From contig CANFOQ010000009.1 of the NCBI GenBank assembly GCA_947448745.1, positions 1 to 64,000 on the forward strand: a DNA stretch of 64,000 nucleotides, given 5' to 3'. This DNA is from Comamonadaceae bacterium (GTDB lineage: Bacteria; Pseudomonadota; Gammaproteobacteria; Burkholderiales; Burkholderiaceae_C). This document shows positions 41,045-49,628 of the stretch, piece after piece; the stretch's first letter is position 1; the number at the start of each line of letters is the position of its first letter. The position numbers and the translations under genes were made by a program. Under the pieces are notes generated by a model. That model made no database searches and was not told where the DNA came from. It saw only the letters and a list, made by a program, of their open reading frames with translations.

Positions 41045-43186
41045 TTAGGCTTCTTGAATCGCTTTGCCAGTCATAGGCAGTTTGCGAATACGTTTGCCGG
41101 TGAGTTTGGCAACCGCGTTGGCCAAGGCAGGAACGATGGCCGCTGTGTAGGGCTCGCCGATACCACCAGGCTTCTCTGAGCTCTTGATCAAGGAAATCAC
41201 CACTTCAGGTGTTTCATTGGTGCGAACCAGAGGATAGGTGTTGAAGTTGGTTTGCTGAACGCGACCGCCTTCGACAGTGATGGAATGCTTGAGTGCAGTA
41301 CCCATGCCCATGATGATGCTGGACTGGATTTGTTGTTCCACGATTTCGGGGTTCACAACCATGCCCAAGTCGGTAGAGGTGGTGACCTTGTGGACACGCA
41401 CTTCACCGTCAGCACCCAAGCTGATTTCAGCAACGACCGCCAGAATGGTGTCGTAGCCATCCATCAGCGCCACACCCAAAGCACGGCCTTTGGCAGCGCC
41501 TTTTTTGTAGCCAGATTTCTCGACCACGTCTTTCAACACGGCTTGGTGACGGGGTTTGCCGTCCAACATGGCCATGCGGAAGTCCACAGGGTCTTTGCCA
41601 GCAGCCAGAGCCAATTCGTCGATGAAGCTTTCGTTGGCGAAAGCATTCATGTTGTGGCTCACACCGCGCCAGTAACCGACACGCAAACCGGCGTCATGGA
41701 TGACCAAGTCGTGTTGTGTGTTGGCGATGTTGTAAGGCGTGACACCGTACTCGACCATGAAAGGATCCAATGTGTCTTTTGGCAGACCGAAAGCACGTTG
41801 AGTGATGGACTGTGAAGTCAGTTTGAAGTGCAAGCCGGTCAATTTGCCGTTGCCATCCAAACCAGCAGACAGTTGGTTCAAGCCCAGAGGACGGTAGAAG
41901 TCATGGGTCATGTCGTCTTCGCGTGACCACAACAGTTTCACAGGCAGTTTGACTGCTTTGGAAATCAGAGCGGCTTGCACCACGAAGTCGAGTTCGATAC
42001 GACGACCGAAACCGCCACCCAAGAAGGTGGTTTGCACATCCACGTCTTCAGGCTTGATGCCCAAAGCAGCAGCAGTAGCACCTTGTGCACCTTGTTGGAA
42101 TTGGGTTGGGCCAATCAACAGCGCTTTACCAGCAGTCACGTGGGCCGTGAAGTTCATGGGCTCCAGGGGTGAGTGTGATTGCAGAGGTGTGATGTAAGTG
42201 GCATTGACTTGCTTGGCTGCACTGCCGATAGCACCTTTGGCGTCGCCTTTGGCAGGCTGAACCGGAATGACTTTACCGTTTTGTGCGGCGTCCAAGCTGG
42301 ATTGCAGCATGCCTGCGGAGTTGACGGAAGCGCCTTCACCCAGGTCCCACTCGATTTTCAGAGCACGACGAGCTTTGACAGCACCCCAGTAGGAGTTGGC
42401 CACAACAGCCACGCCATCAGGAATTTGCACCACATCAACCACGCCAGGCATGGCTTTGGCAGCAGCAGCGTCCAAGCTTTTGACTTTGCCACCGATGACG
42501 GGAGACTGTTCCAAGCTGGCGTAAACCATGCCGGGCAGTTTGACGTCGATACCGAATTGAGCGGTGCCGTTGACTTTGGCAGCGATGTCGGTACGGGGAA
42601 TGCGTTTGCCAACGACGCGGAAGTCTTTGTAAGCTTTGATGGCTGGTTTTTCTGGCACGGGCTGCTTGGAAGCAGCTTCAGCCATTTCACCGTAGGTGGC
42701 TTTTTTGCCGCCAGGGCCGGTCAGGATGCCGTTTTCTGCTTTGACAGCAGAAGCAGCAACGCCCCACTCGGCAGCAGCAGCGCCCACCAACATTTCGCGA
42801 ACTTGTGCGCCAGCGACGCGCAATTTTTCCCAGCCTTCACGAACGGAGGTAGAACCACCGGTGATCATGGCGCCCAGGAAAGCATTGGCGTATTGGGCTC
42901 CGGGAGGAGCGGCAGCGACGGTGACCTTGGTCACGTCAACGTTGAGTTCTTCAGCGATCAACATGGGCATGGAGGTGTACACGCCTTGACCCATTTCTGA
43001 ACGAGCAGAGATGAGGGTGATGCTGTTGTCGTCGGCAATGTGCACCCAAGCATTGGGCGTGTGCAATGTGCCAGCGGCCATGGTTTCACGCACGGTGCCA
43101 GGAAGCACCACGCCCATGATCAGGCCAGAAGTGGTGATGGAGGTCGTTTTGAGGAAGTCGCGACGGTTGGATTGTGTGCTCATCAT
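41045..43186 (-). CDS. IorB-type molybdopterin-binding subunit of an aldehyde dehydrogenase/oxidoreductase
   Basis: The 713-residue protein has a twin-arginine signal (NRRDFLKTTSITTSGLIMG), which sends the folded enzyme to the periplasm. It is of the isoquinoline 1-oxidoreductase beta (IorB) branch of the xanthine dehydrogenase family. ISARSEMGQGVYTSMPMLIAEELNVD lies near residue 60, TTFLGGGFGRR near residue 388, and the catalytic Glu is in SEKPGGIGEPYTAAI near the end. IorB-type enzymes commonly oxidise aldehydes with a cytochrome or external acceptor and do not need an FAD subunit; none is present here. It follows its 2Fe-2S subunit by 18 bases and probably oxidises the aldehyde made by the PQQ dehydrogenase. 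Confidence 0.92.
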   Translation of the reverse strand: MMSTQSNRRDFLKTTSITTSGLIMGVVLPGTVRETMAAGTLHTPNAWVHIADDNSITLISARSEMGQGVYTSMPMLIAEELNVDVTKVTVAAAPPGAQYANAFLGAMITGGSTSVREGWEKLRVAGAQVREMLVGAAAAEWGVAASAVKAENGILTGPGGKKATYGEMAEAASKQPVPEKPAIKAYKDFRVVGKRIPRTDIAAKVNGTAQFGIDVKLPGMVYASLEQSPVIGGKVKSLDAAAAKAMPGVVDVVQIPDGVAVVANSYWGAVKARRALKIEWDLGEGASVNSAGMLQSSLDAAQNGKVIPVQPAKGDAKGAIGSAAKQVNATYITPLQSHSPLEPMNFTAHVTAGKALLIGPTQFQQGAQGATAAALGIKPEDVDVQTTFLGGGFGRRIELDFVVQAALISKAVKLPVKLLWSREDDMTHDFYRPLGLNQLSAGLDGNGKLTGLHFKLTSQSITQRAFGLPKDTLDPFMVEYGVTPYNIANTQHDLVIHDAGLRVGYWRGVSHNMNAFANESFIDELALAAGKDPVDFRMAMLDGKPRHQAVLKDVVEKSGYKKGAAKGRALGVALMDGYDTILAVVAEISLGADGEVRVHKVTTSTDLGMVVNPEIVEQQIQSSIIMGMGTALKHSITVEGGRVQQTNFNTYPLVRTNETPEVVISLIKSSEKPGGIGEPYTAAIVPALANAVAKLTGKRIRKLPMTGKAIQEA

Positions 43187-43204
43187 GATTTATTTCCTTT
43201 GAAA

Positions 43205-43666
43205 TTAAGCGGCGCGCATCATGGATGCGGCATCTTTGACAGCAGCACGGATTCGTGTGTAAGTACCGCAACGGCACAGATTGCCAGCCATGGCTGCATC
43301 GATGTCTGCATCGCTGGGGTTCTTGTTGTGGCTCAACAGAGCGGCAGCGCTCATGAGTTGGCCAGATTGGCAGTAGCCGCACTGTGGCACTTGGTGTTTG
43401 ATCCAAGCTTTTTGCAGGGGGTGTGTGCCAGCGCCCAAGCTTTCAACGGTGCTGACATTGGAGCCAGCGACGTTGCCAACTTGTGTTTGGCATGAACGAA
43501 CGGCTTCGCCGTTGACATGCACGGTGCAAGCACCGCACAGGGCAGCGCCGCAACCAAATTTGGTGCCGGTCATGCCGAGTTCATCACGAATGACCCAAAG
43601 CAGAGGCGTGTCGGCCTCGGAGTTGGACTGAACGGCTTTGCCGTTGACTTTGAATTGAAGGCTCAT
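43205..43666 (-). CDS. IorA-type 2Fe-2S subunit of the molybdenum aldehyde dehydrogenase
   Basis: The 153-residue protein (ATG 43666, MSLQFKVNG) has a plant-type 2Fe-2S cluster in [21 protein letters not shown] (about residues 42-62) and an all-helical 2Fe-2S domain with CGYCQSGQ near residue 100 and [11 protein letters not shown] near residue 133. It passes electrons from the molybdenum cofactor subunit to an external acceptor, probably a c-type cytochrome. The frame extends upstream to 43705, but the inner start is the family start. It lacks its own signal and would be co-exported with IorB. It is divergent from the second TonB receptor. Confidence 0.93.
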   Translation of the reverse strand: MSLQFKVNGKAVQSNSEADTPLLWVIRDELGMTGTKFGCGAALCGACTVHVNGEAVRSCQTQVGNVAGSNVSTVESLGAGTHPLQKAWIKHQVPQCGYCQSGQLMSAAALLSHNKNPSDADIDAAMAGNLCRCGTYTRIRAAVKDAASMMRAA

Positions 43667-43825
43667 AGATACTTCCTTGATTGAGGGATGCGGAACGTGG
43701 GTCATATTAATGAAGTCCAGCCCGTTCCATATGAGGGAAAGCCCTTGTTTGCTTCTTCAAATTCTCTTTTTGAGACATCCTTTGTCGCCTAGGTGGCAGT
43801 ACCCAATCGAGCCCTGTGGTTATTA

Positions 43826-43875
43826 CCTAGCGAATTTCCCTAGCCCTGCCTGCCAAGGGGAATTTTTCCCTAGCC
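43826..43875. promoter_or_regulatory. CCTAG-rich control region with the GGGGAATTTTTCCC box
   Basis: Within the 268-base divergent region, CCTAG occurs at 43788, 43826, 43839 and 43869, and GAATTT followed by CCCTAGCC is repeated (43832-43845 and 43860-43875). The second copy lies inside GGGGAATTTTTCCC (43857-43870), the same 14 bases found upstream of the kinase gene at 47805-47818. It sits about 65 bases before the receptor start codon and is a candidate activator site. Confidence 0.45.
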
Positions 43876-43934
43876 ACCAAGTCCAGTGCCTGCCTATATT
43901 GGCCGTCTTTTCTTCAACGCCATGTGACATTCCC

Positions 43935-46220
43935 ATGAAATCGATTCCATTTGCCCCCAGCTTGACCGCCTGTGCGGTGTCTGCTTTGTTGTTGCACACA
44001 GCAAGTTGGGGCCAGCAAGCCGCCGAAGGCGGCAGTTTGAAAGAAGTGCAAGTCATCAACACCTCGCCTCTGCCTGGCATTGGCATTGAAAAAAACAAAC
44101 TGCCCTACGAAGTTCAAAGCTTAGACAGCAAGACACTGAAAAACAGCAACACCTTGAACATCACCGAGTTCATGAATGAAAACCTGAATGGTGTGAATGT
44201 GAACGACATTCAAGGCAGTCCTTACCAAGCAGACGTGACCTACCGAGGCTCTCGTGCATCAGCCACCTTGGGCGCGGCACAAGGTTTGTCGGTGTACATG
44301 GACGGCGTGCGTGTGAACGAACCTTTTGGCGATGTGGTGAATTGGGACATGCTGCCCGAGGCGGCATTTGAAAACGTCACCTTGGTGCCAGGCTCCAACC
44401 CGATTTATGGCTTGAACACCCTGGGTGGTGCTTTGGCCTTCACCACCAAGTCCGGTCTCACCACGCAAGGCAATGAAGTGGGCTTGAGTTTGGGCAGTTT
44501 TGGTCGCTTGAAATTGGATGTGACACATGGTGGAAAGTCCAACGATGGTTGGCACCGTTTTGTAGCCGCCACGGCGTTCAACGAAAAAGGTTGGCGTGAT
44601 GAATCGGCCGGCAATTTGCAAAACCTGTTTGTGAAATTGGGTCGCACACAAGAAGACACCAACTGGGATGTGTCCTTCTTGTATGGCACCAGTAAATTGG
44701 TAGGAAATGGTTTGACGCCCAGCACCAACTATGGCGCAGCTGGTGCAGATGCCGAGCACCCAGCGGACGGCTTGTATGAGCTGAACCGCAAAGCGGTCTA
44801 CAGCCACCCCGATGAAACCAAAAACAACACTGCCTTGCTCACCTTCAATTTGCAGCATGTGTTGGATGCCAACACCGAGTTGGCAGCTACTGCGTATGTG
44901 CGCAGTGGCAAGCAAAACAGGTTGGGCGGGGATGTGGAGTGGATAGACGCCGTACCAGGAACCCCAGCACATGCATCTGGCTTGATTCGACACTCAGCCA
45001 CATCACAAACCAGTTATGGTGTTAGCGCCAATCTCACAAAAATTTTAGATACACATCAAATAACCACCGGTGCTTCGATAGATAAAAGCACGAGCAAATA
45101 CGGCGCGTCTGAGGAAAGCGATTGCCCCATCAGCGAATCACGTGGCGTTTCTGCTTGCGACATCGCAGAAGTAGACACTGCGGGCGTGAAAGGTGGTGCC
45201 ACAGCTTATGGCGTGTACATGGCTGACACCATGAAATGGGGCGAAAAAACCTATGTCACGGTTGCGGGCAGATACAACCAAACCACAGTCAACAACACAA
45301 TCACTGACTACCTAGGTAATCGTGGTGTTTTAGATGAAGAAAAATTCACTTACCGAAGCCTCAATCCATCGATTGGTTTGAGTCAAACACTGAACGACAA
45401 CTTGTCCATGTTTGGCAATTGGGCGCAAAGCAACCGCGCGCCAACGGTCATCGAATTGGGTTGCGCCGATCCGGTCTATCCTTGTCAGTTGCCCACAGGA
45501 TTGCAATCCGATCCTTACTTGAAACAGGTGATTGCCCAAACTATTGAGGGCGGTATCCGCTGGAAAAACAGCAGCAATTACAACTTGGCAGTGTCCATCT
45601 ACAGAACAGACAACAAGAACGATATTTTGTTTTCGCCCAGCCACACTGCTGGATTTGGATTTTTCCAAAACTTCTCCAAAACCCGTTACCAAGGCATGGA
45701 CATCAACGCCAGCAAAGCTTGGAGCACCGTGCGCATGAATGCCGCCTACAGCTACTTGCATGCCACCTATGAAGCAGATGGTGAATTGTTTGCGGGTGAC
45801 CGCGAACTCGTTATCACCCCTGGCATGCGATTGCCCGGCATTCCACTGCATACCATCAAGCTGAACATGGACTGGCAAGCCACTGAAAAAATCAGCTTGG
45901 GTGCGGGCTTGCAGTACAGCTCTAGCCTGCGCACACAAGGCAACGAAGATGGTTTGGTAGCCGATGGCGAAGCTGCTGACGCCAGCATCAAGGCGCACAC
46001 CTTGTTGAACCTCAAAGCCAACTATCAACTGCAAAAAGGCTTGAGCGTGTTTGGCAAGATCAACAACGTGCTCGACACCCGTTACGAAACCTACGGCATG
46101 ATCGGCATGAACAACTTTGAAATTGACGGAGGCACTTCAGCAACCAATCAAACGGTTGCCAAATTCGTCGCCCCCGGTGCACCGCGCAGCTACATGGTGG
46201 GTTTGCGCTACCAGTTCTAA
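43935..46220 (+). CDS. TonB-dependent outer-membrane receptor (second)
   Basis: The protein (761 residues from ATG 43935; the frame is open 86 codons further upstream through the control region) has a signal peptide and a TonB-box-like SLKEVQVINTSPLPG. A plug follows with PYQADVTYRGSRASATLGAAQGLSVYMDGVRVNEPFG and VTLVPGSNPIYGLNTLGGALAFTTK, then a barrel ending GAPRSYMVGLRYQF with the C-terminal Phe. It differs clearly from the receptor at 32676. Its neighbours, the PQQ dehydrogenase, IorAB and a two-component system, suggest uptake of a lanthanide complex, molybdate-like metal complex or PQQ. The ligand cannot be read from sequence. It overlaps the response-regulator gene tail to tail by four bases. 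Confidence 0.92.
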   Translation: MKSIPFAPSLTACAVSALLLHTASWGQQAAEGGSLKEVQVINTSPLPGIGIEKNKLPYEVQSLDSKTLKNSNTLNITEFMNENLNGVNVNDIQGSPYQADVTYRGSRASATLGAAQGLSVYMDGVRVNEPFGDVVNWDMLPEAAFENVTLVPGSNPIYGLNTLGGALAFTTKSGLTTQGNEVGLSLGSFGRLKLDVTHGGKSNDGWHRFVAATAFNEKGWRDESAGNLQNLFVKLGRTQEDTNWDVSFLYGTSKLVGNGLTPSTNYGAAGADAEHPADGLYELNRKAVYSHPDETKNNTALLTFNLQHVLDANTELAATAYVRSGKQNRLGGDVEWIDAVPGTPAHASGLIRHSATSQTSYGVSANLTKILDTHQITTGASIDKSTSKYGASEESDCPISESRGVSACDIAEVDTAGVKGGATAYGVYMADTMKWGEKTYVTVAGRYNQTTVNNTITDYLGNRGVLDEEKFTYRSLNPSIGLSQTLNDNLSMFGNWAQSNRAPTVIELGCADPVYPCQLPTGLQSDPYLKQVIAQTIEGGIRWKNSSNYNLAVSIYRTDNKNDILFSPSHTAGFGFFQNFSKTRYQGMDINASKAWSTVRMNAAYSYLHATYEADGELFAGDRELVITPGMRLPGIPLHTIKLNMDWQATEKISLGAGLQYSSSLRTQGNEDGLVADGEAADASIKAHTLLNLKANYQLQKGLSVFGKINNVLDTRYETYGMIGMNNFEIDGGTSATNQTVAKFVAPGAPRSYMVGLRYQF

Positions 46221-46843
46221 ATCACTTGGTGTCTTTGCGCCAAATGCACCATGGCGGCCAAGGTGGCGACCTGTAATTTCTCTTTGATTTGGGTCTGGTG
46301 ATTGGAGATGGTTTTTTGGCTCAGGTGCATGGCGTTGGCGCAATCGGCCACGCTTTGACCCTGGGCCAACAAGCGAAAAATTTCAAACTCACGGGCGGTC
46401 AGGCTGGCAATCCGTTGGGCTTCTTCATTCCACAGCAAGCCTGTGGCTTCAGTCTTGCGCGTGTCGCTGGGATGGGCTTGCCCACGGTACACAGCATGCA
46501 CGGCCTGCACCAGTTCTTCGGGTTGGGCATTTTTAGACACAAAGCCTTTGGCACCCGTTTGCAAGGCGCGTTGCACCACCTGAGGCGAGTCGTACATGCT
46601 GCAAACCAACACACGTGCCGAGGCTTCGCGGGCCAGAATTTTTTGCAAAAGACCCAGGCCACCAACACCGGGCATGGACAGGTCGGTGATGGTCACATCG
46701 GGCAGGTGTTCGACAAAAGCTAGGTAGCCTTCATCGGCCGCACTGGCCTCGGCCACCACTTGAATGGCCGGGTCTTGGGACAACAAGCGCATATAGCCCG
46801 ATCGCACCACCGGATGGTCATCCACCAAGAGCACGCGAATCAT
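46217..46843 (-). CDS. NarL/FixJ-type response regulator
   Basis: The 208-residue regulator has a receiver domain (VLLVDDHPVVRSG with the acidic pair, phospho-acceptor Asp in VTITDLSMPGVGG near residue 54, Lys in GFVSKNAQ near residue 104). A LuxR-type helix-turn-helix (LTAREFEIFRLLAQGQSVADCANAMHLSQKTISNHQTQIKEKL) lies near residue 150. It overlaps the kinase gene by four bases. Pairs of this type (MxbM, ExaE and relatives) control quinoprotein alcohol dehydrogenases, so it probably regulates this island. Confidence 0.93.
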   Translation of the reverse strand: MIRVLLVDDHPVVRSGYMRLLSQDPAIQVVAEASAADEGYLAFVEHLPDVTITDLSMPGVGGLGLLQKILAREASARVLVCSMYDSPQVVQRALQTGAKGFVSKNAQPEELVQAVHAVYRGQAHPSDTRKTEATGLLWNEEAQRIASLTAREFEIFRLLAQGQSVADCANAMHLSQKTISNHQTQIKEKLQVATLAAMVHLAQRHQVI

Positions 46844-47754
46844 GCAGCCACCAATGGCAAGGTCACCAGCACGTGAAAGCCTTGACCCGGCGCGCTTTGC
46901 AACTGCAAATGGCCGCCCAAACTCAACACACGTTCACGCATGCCCAACAAGCCAAAGCCCGCATGGTTGGCTTCAGGCGACAGCATGCCTTGGCCATCAT
47001 CTTGCACGCTCAAATGCAGCCCTTGAGTCGCTTGCCATGTGATGTGCACTTGCACTTTTCGGGCTTGGGCATGGCGTGCCACATTGGTCAAACTTTCTTG
47101 AAGTAACCGGTACAGGGTGACGCAAACATAGTCGTCCAAATGCGTGGGCAAGGGATCAGACGTGTAATCGCACTGCACACCTGCGCTTTCTTGCCATTGC
47201 TCGCACAAAGACAGCAGTGCATCTGACAAACCCATGCTGTCCAACACCGCTGGGCGCAAGCGTTGCAGCATATGTCGGGTGAGCAAAGACACCTGCTCTG
47301 CCGAATTGGCAATGCGTTGCGCAGAGTCGAGTACTTCTGCTGGATTGAGCCGACCACCGGCCAACACAGCGGCTTCGGTGCGGATGGCGGTGCAGGTTTG
47401 GCCCATTTCGTCGTGTAAATCGCGGGCCAGTGCGCGGCGCTCGTCTTCTTGGGCCGTGAACAAACGCTGCGCCAAATCACTGTTGTGGCTGAGCAGTTCT
47501 TGCACCTTGGCTTCGGAACGAATGCGTTCTTGGATTTCGAGTTGCGCGTCTTCTGAGCGACGCCACGAGTACCAAGCCAAACCCAAGCTCAACACCAACA
47601 AGGCCCAAGGCATTTCATCGAGTTGCAGCGGCTCGTAGCCTTGGCTGAATTTGTCGATGCTTTCGGAAAATTCAAACTGCACAGCCAACAACACATAAAT
47701 GAGCAAACAGGCCAAGACCCAGAGCAAATCGGTTTGTGCTTTGTTGAGCTTCAT
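46840..47754 (-). CDS. HisKA_3-type sensor histidine kinase
   Basis: The 304-residue kinase has two membrane helices (about residues 8-26 and 50-66) enclosing only a short periplasmic loop, then a coiled region. The dimerisation and phospho-acceptor motif is RDLHDEMGQTCTAIRTEA (His near 115) and the ATP domain holds ESLTNVARHA, DDGQGM and GFGLLGMRERV. The short loop suggests sensing within the membrane or through a partner. It is coupled to the response regulator. A 14-bp near-palindrome lies about 51-64 bases before its start codon. Confidence 0.92.
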   Translation of the reverse strand: MKLNKAQTDLLWVLACLLIYVLLAVQFEFSESIDKFSQGYEPLQLDEMPWALLVLSLGLAWYSWRRSEDAQLEIQERIRSEAKVQELLSHNSDLAQRLFTAQEDERRALARDLHDEMGQTCTAIRTEAAVLAGGRLNPAEVLDSAQRIANSAEQVSLLTRHMLQRLRPAVLDSMGLSDALLSLCEQWQESAGVQCDYTSDPLPTHLDDYVCVTLYRLLQESLTNVARHAQARKVQVHITWQATQGLHLSVQDDGQGMLSPEANHAGFGLLGMRERVLSLGGHLQLQSAPGQGFHVLVTLPLVAA

Positions 47755-47804
47755 CGGCTCATTCTAAGAAGAAGCCACCAGAGAAAGTGCTTTCTCGAAG
47801 TGGC

Positions 47805-47818
47805 GGGGAATTTTTCCC
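47805..47818. promoter_or_regulatory. GGGGAATTTTTCCC box upstream of the kinase operon
   Basis: The 14 bases are identical to 43857-43870 in front of the second TonB receptor. The box lies between gloB and the kinase gene, 51 bases upstream of the kinase start codon. A similar distance at both loci suggests a shared regulator, possibly the response regulator itself. Confidence 0.45.
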
Positions 47819-47824
47819 GACGAC

Positions 47825-48616
47825 CTACCAGGTGTTGCGCAACTCTCGCAGTTTGACAAACACGGTTTCTTCACCCGGTTGCGCTGGCAAGTCTGGGAAG
47901 GCTTGGCGCAATTGAGCGATCACACTGGCTTGGCCCAAACGAAAGAACGTGTTGACCTCGCGCTCTTGCGCCACGGTGGTGACCCATGGCGCTTCCAAAC
48001 TTTGGCCGCTGACTTGGTCCAGCAAGGCTTGCGCCGCATGGTTGTCCGGTTCGCGGTTCAAGGTGAAGCGCAAGTTGTTTTCGATGTAATCGTGGCCGGG
48101 GTAAATGCGGGTGTTGGCTGGCAGTGTGTGGAGTTGCTGCGCAAAGGTGTTGTAGAGGGCTTGTGCGTTGCCGCCGTTGTGGCAATTGCCCGCACCTGCA
48201 TTGAACAAGGTGTCACCTGAAAACAAAGCCGGCTGGTCGGTGTGGGCGCGCAAGCAAATGTGGCACATGGTGTGGCCCGGGGTATCCAAGGCTTCCAGCT
48301 CGACCGTCTTGCCCACCTTGATGATGTCGCCGGCAATCAGCCCGCGAAACATGCCAGGAATGCTGTCCTTGGCTTTGGCGTGGGCCAACACCTTGGCGCC
48401 CGTGGCGGCCACCACGGCATCGTTGCCACCGGTGTGGTCATGGTGCTCGTGGGTGTTCAATATTTGGGTGATGTCCCAGCCTTCGTCTTTGGCAGCTTTC
48501 AAACATTTGTCGCTGTCCAAGGGGTCGATGGCCAAGGCCTCGCCTGTTTCAGGGCAGGCCACAAGATAGTTGAAATTGCGGTAAGGGTTGGCGGTCCAAA
48601 TTTGTTTGACGATCAT
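47825..48616 (-). CDS. gloB: Hydroxyacylglutathione hydrolase (glyoxalase II)
   Basis: The 263-residue metallo-beta-lactamase-fold enzyme has the binuclear site THEHHDHTGGND near residue 55, further ligands in TPGHTMCHI and LFSGDTLFNAGAGNCH (Asp), and YPGHDYIENNLRF near residue 168. The C-terminal helical domain that binds glutathione (FFRLGQASV...KLRELRNTW) is present. It hydrolyses S-lactoylglutathione in methylglyoxal detoxification and may also act on other glutathione thioesters. It ends just before the kinase upstream region and may be outside the quinoprotein regulon. Confidence 0.94.
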   Translation of the reverse strand: MIVKQIWTANPYRNFNYLVACPETGEALAIDPLDSDKCLKAAKDEGWDITQILNTHEHHDHTGGNDAVVAATGAKVLAHAKAKDSIPGMFRGLIAGDIIKVGKTVELEALDTPGHTMCHICLRAHTDQPALFSGDTLFNAGAGNCHNGGNAQALYNTFAQQLHTLPANTRIYPGHDYIENNLRFTLNREPDNHAAQALLDQVSGQSLEAPWVTTVAQEREVNTFFRLGQASVIAQLRQAFPDLPAQPGEETVFVKLRELRNTW

Positions 48617-48797
48617 TGTTGTGTCTCAACGGGATGACTGAGAAATCATTGTTGCACTGTTTTCTACTGACTATTTTTCACTTTCAGCCTGCGCATGGGC
48701 CCAGACAGACACAAGGGTTTCATCAGACAGTCACATTACCCACTTACGCTTGACCCAGATCACATCAGCATGACGCCAGTAGAACAAAGAGGGATTG

Positions 48798-49628
48798 ATG
48801 CATTACAGAGCCGTCTTCATTTCAGATCTGCACCTTGGCACCCCAGGGTGCCAAGCCGAAGAACTACTGGCCTTTCTCAAATCCCACACCAGTGACCATC
48901 TTTATTTGGTGGGCGACATCGTCGACGGTTGGCAACTGCGGCGCAAGTGGTTCTGGCCGCAAGCCCACAACGATGTGGTGCAAAAAATATTGAAACGGGT
49001 GCGCAAAGGCTGTCATGTGGTGTACATCCCGGGCAACCACGACGAATTTGCCCGCGACTTTGTCGATCACCATTTCGGTGGCGTGCAAGTGATGGAAGAA
49101 GCCACCCACACCATGTTGGATGGTCGCCGTTTGTGGTTGATCCATGGCGACTACTTTGACCCGGTGGTGAAGTACGCCAAATGGCTGGCGTATGTGGGCG
49201 ACAGTTTGTATGAATTCACATTGCGTTTGAACCGGCACTTCAACCGCATCCGCGCACGCTTGGGCATGCCTTATTGGTCTTTGTCGGCCTTCCTCAAAGG
49301 CAAGGTGAAGAAGGCCTTGAACTTTGTCGCCGACTTCGAAAAAGCCGTGGCGCACGAGGCCCACAAACGCGGCTACCAAGGTGTGGTGTGTGGGCATATC
49401 CACCGCGCTGAAATGCGCGAGATTGATGGCGTGCTTTACTGCAACGATGGCGATTGGGTGGAAAGCCGTTCCGCCTTGGTCGAACACATGGATGGCAGTT
49501 TGGAATTGGTGTTTTGGAACCAAGTGCTGGACTACAAACCAGCACTCATCGAAGCCCGTGCGCCTTTGGTGCAACCTGTGGCCGCACCCCGTCCACTGAC
49601 CGCCAGCATCGCCAGTCACTCTTCTTGA
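48798..49628 (+). CDS. UDP-2,3-diacylglucosamine diphosphatase-like metallophosphoesterase (COG2908)
   Basis: The 276-residue protein (ATG 48798 after AGAGGGA) has the calcineurin-type motif set FISDLHLG, LVGDIVDGW, YIPGNHDEFARDF, LIHGDYFDPVVKYAKW and VCGHIHRAEMREIDGVLYCNDGDWVES. This matches the LpxH/YbbF-like group, but the sequence is closer to the longer COG2908 branch than to enterobacterial LpxH. The expected role is cleavage of UDP-diacylglucosamine in lipid A synthesis or of a related nucleotide-lipid. The downstream gene overlaps its stop. Whether it is the main LpxH of the cell is not known. Confidence 0.82.
   Translation: MHYRAVFISDLHLGTPGCQAEELLAFLKSHTSDHLYLVGDIVDGWQLRRKWFWPQAHNDVVQKILKRVRKGCHVVYIPGNHDEFARDFVDHHFGGVQVMEEATHTMLDGRRLWLIHGDYFDPVVKYAKWLAYVGDSLYEFTLRLNRHFNRIRARLGMPYWSLSAFLKGKVKKALNFVADFEKAVAHEAHKRGYQGVVCGHIHRAEMREIDGVLYCNDGDWVESRSALVEHMDGSLELVFWNQVLDYKPALIEARAPLVQPVAAPRPLTASIASHSS

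Noticed and set aside
43677-43934. 86-residue upstream extension of the second TonB receptor
   Set aside because: It would cover the control region and lacks export features, while the ATG at 43935 gives a clean signal peptide.
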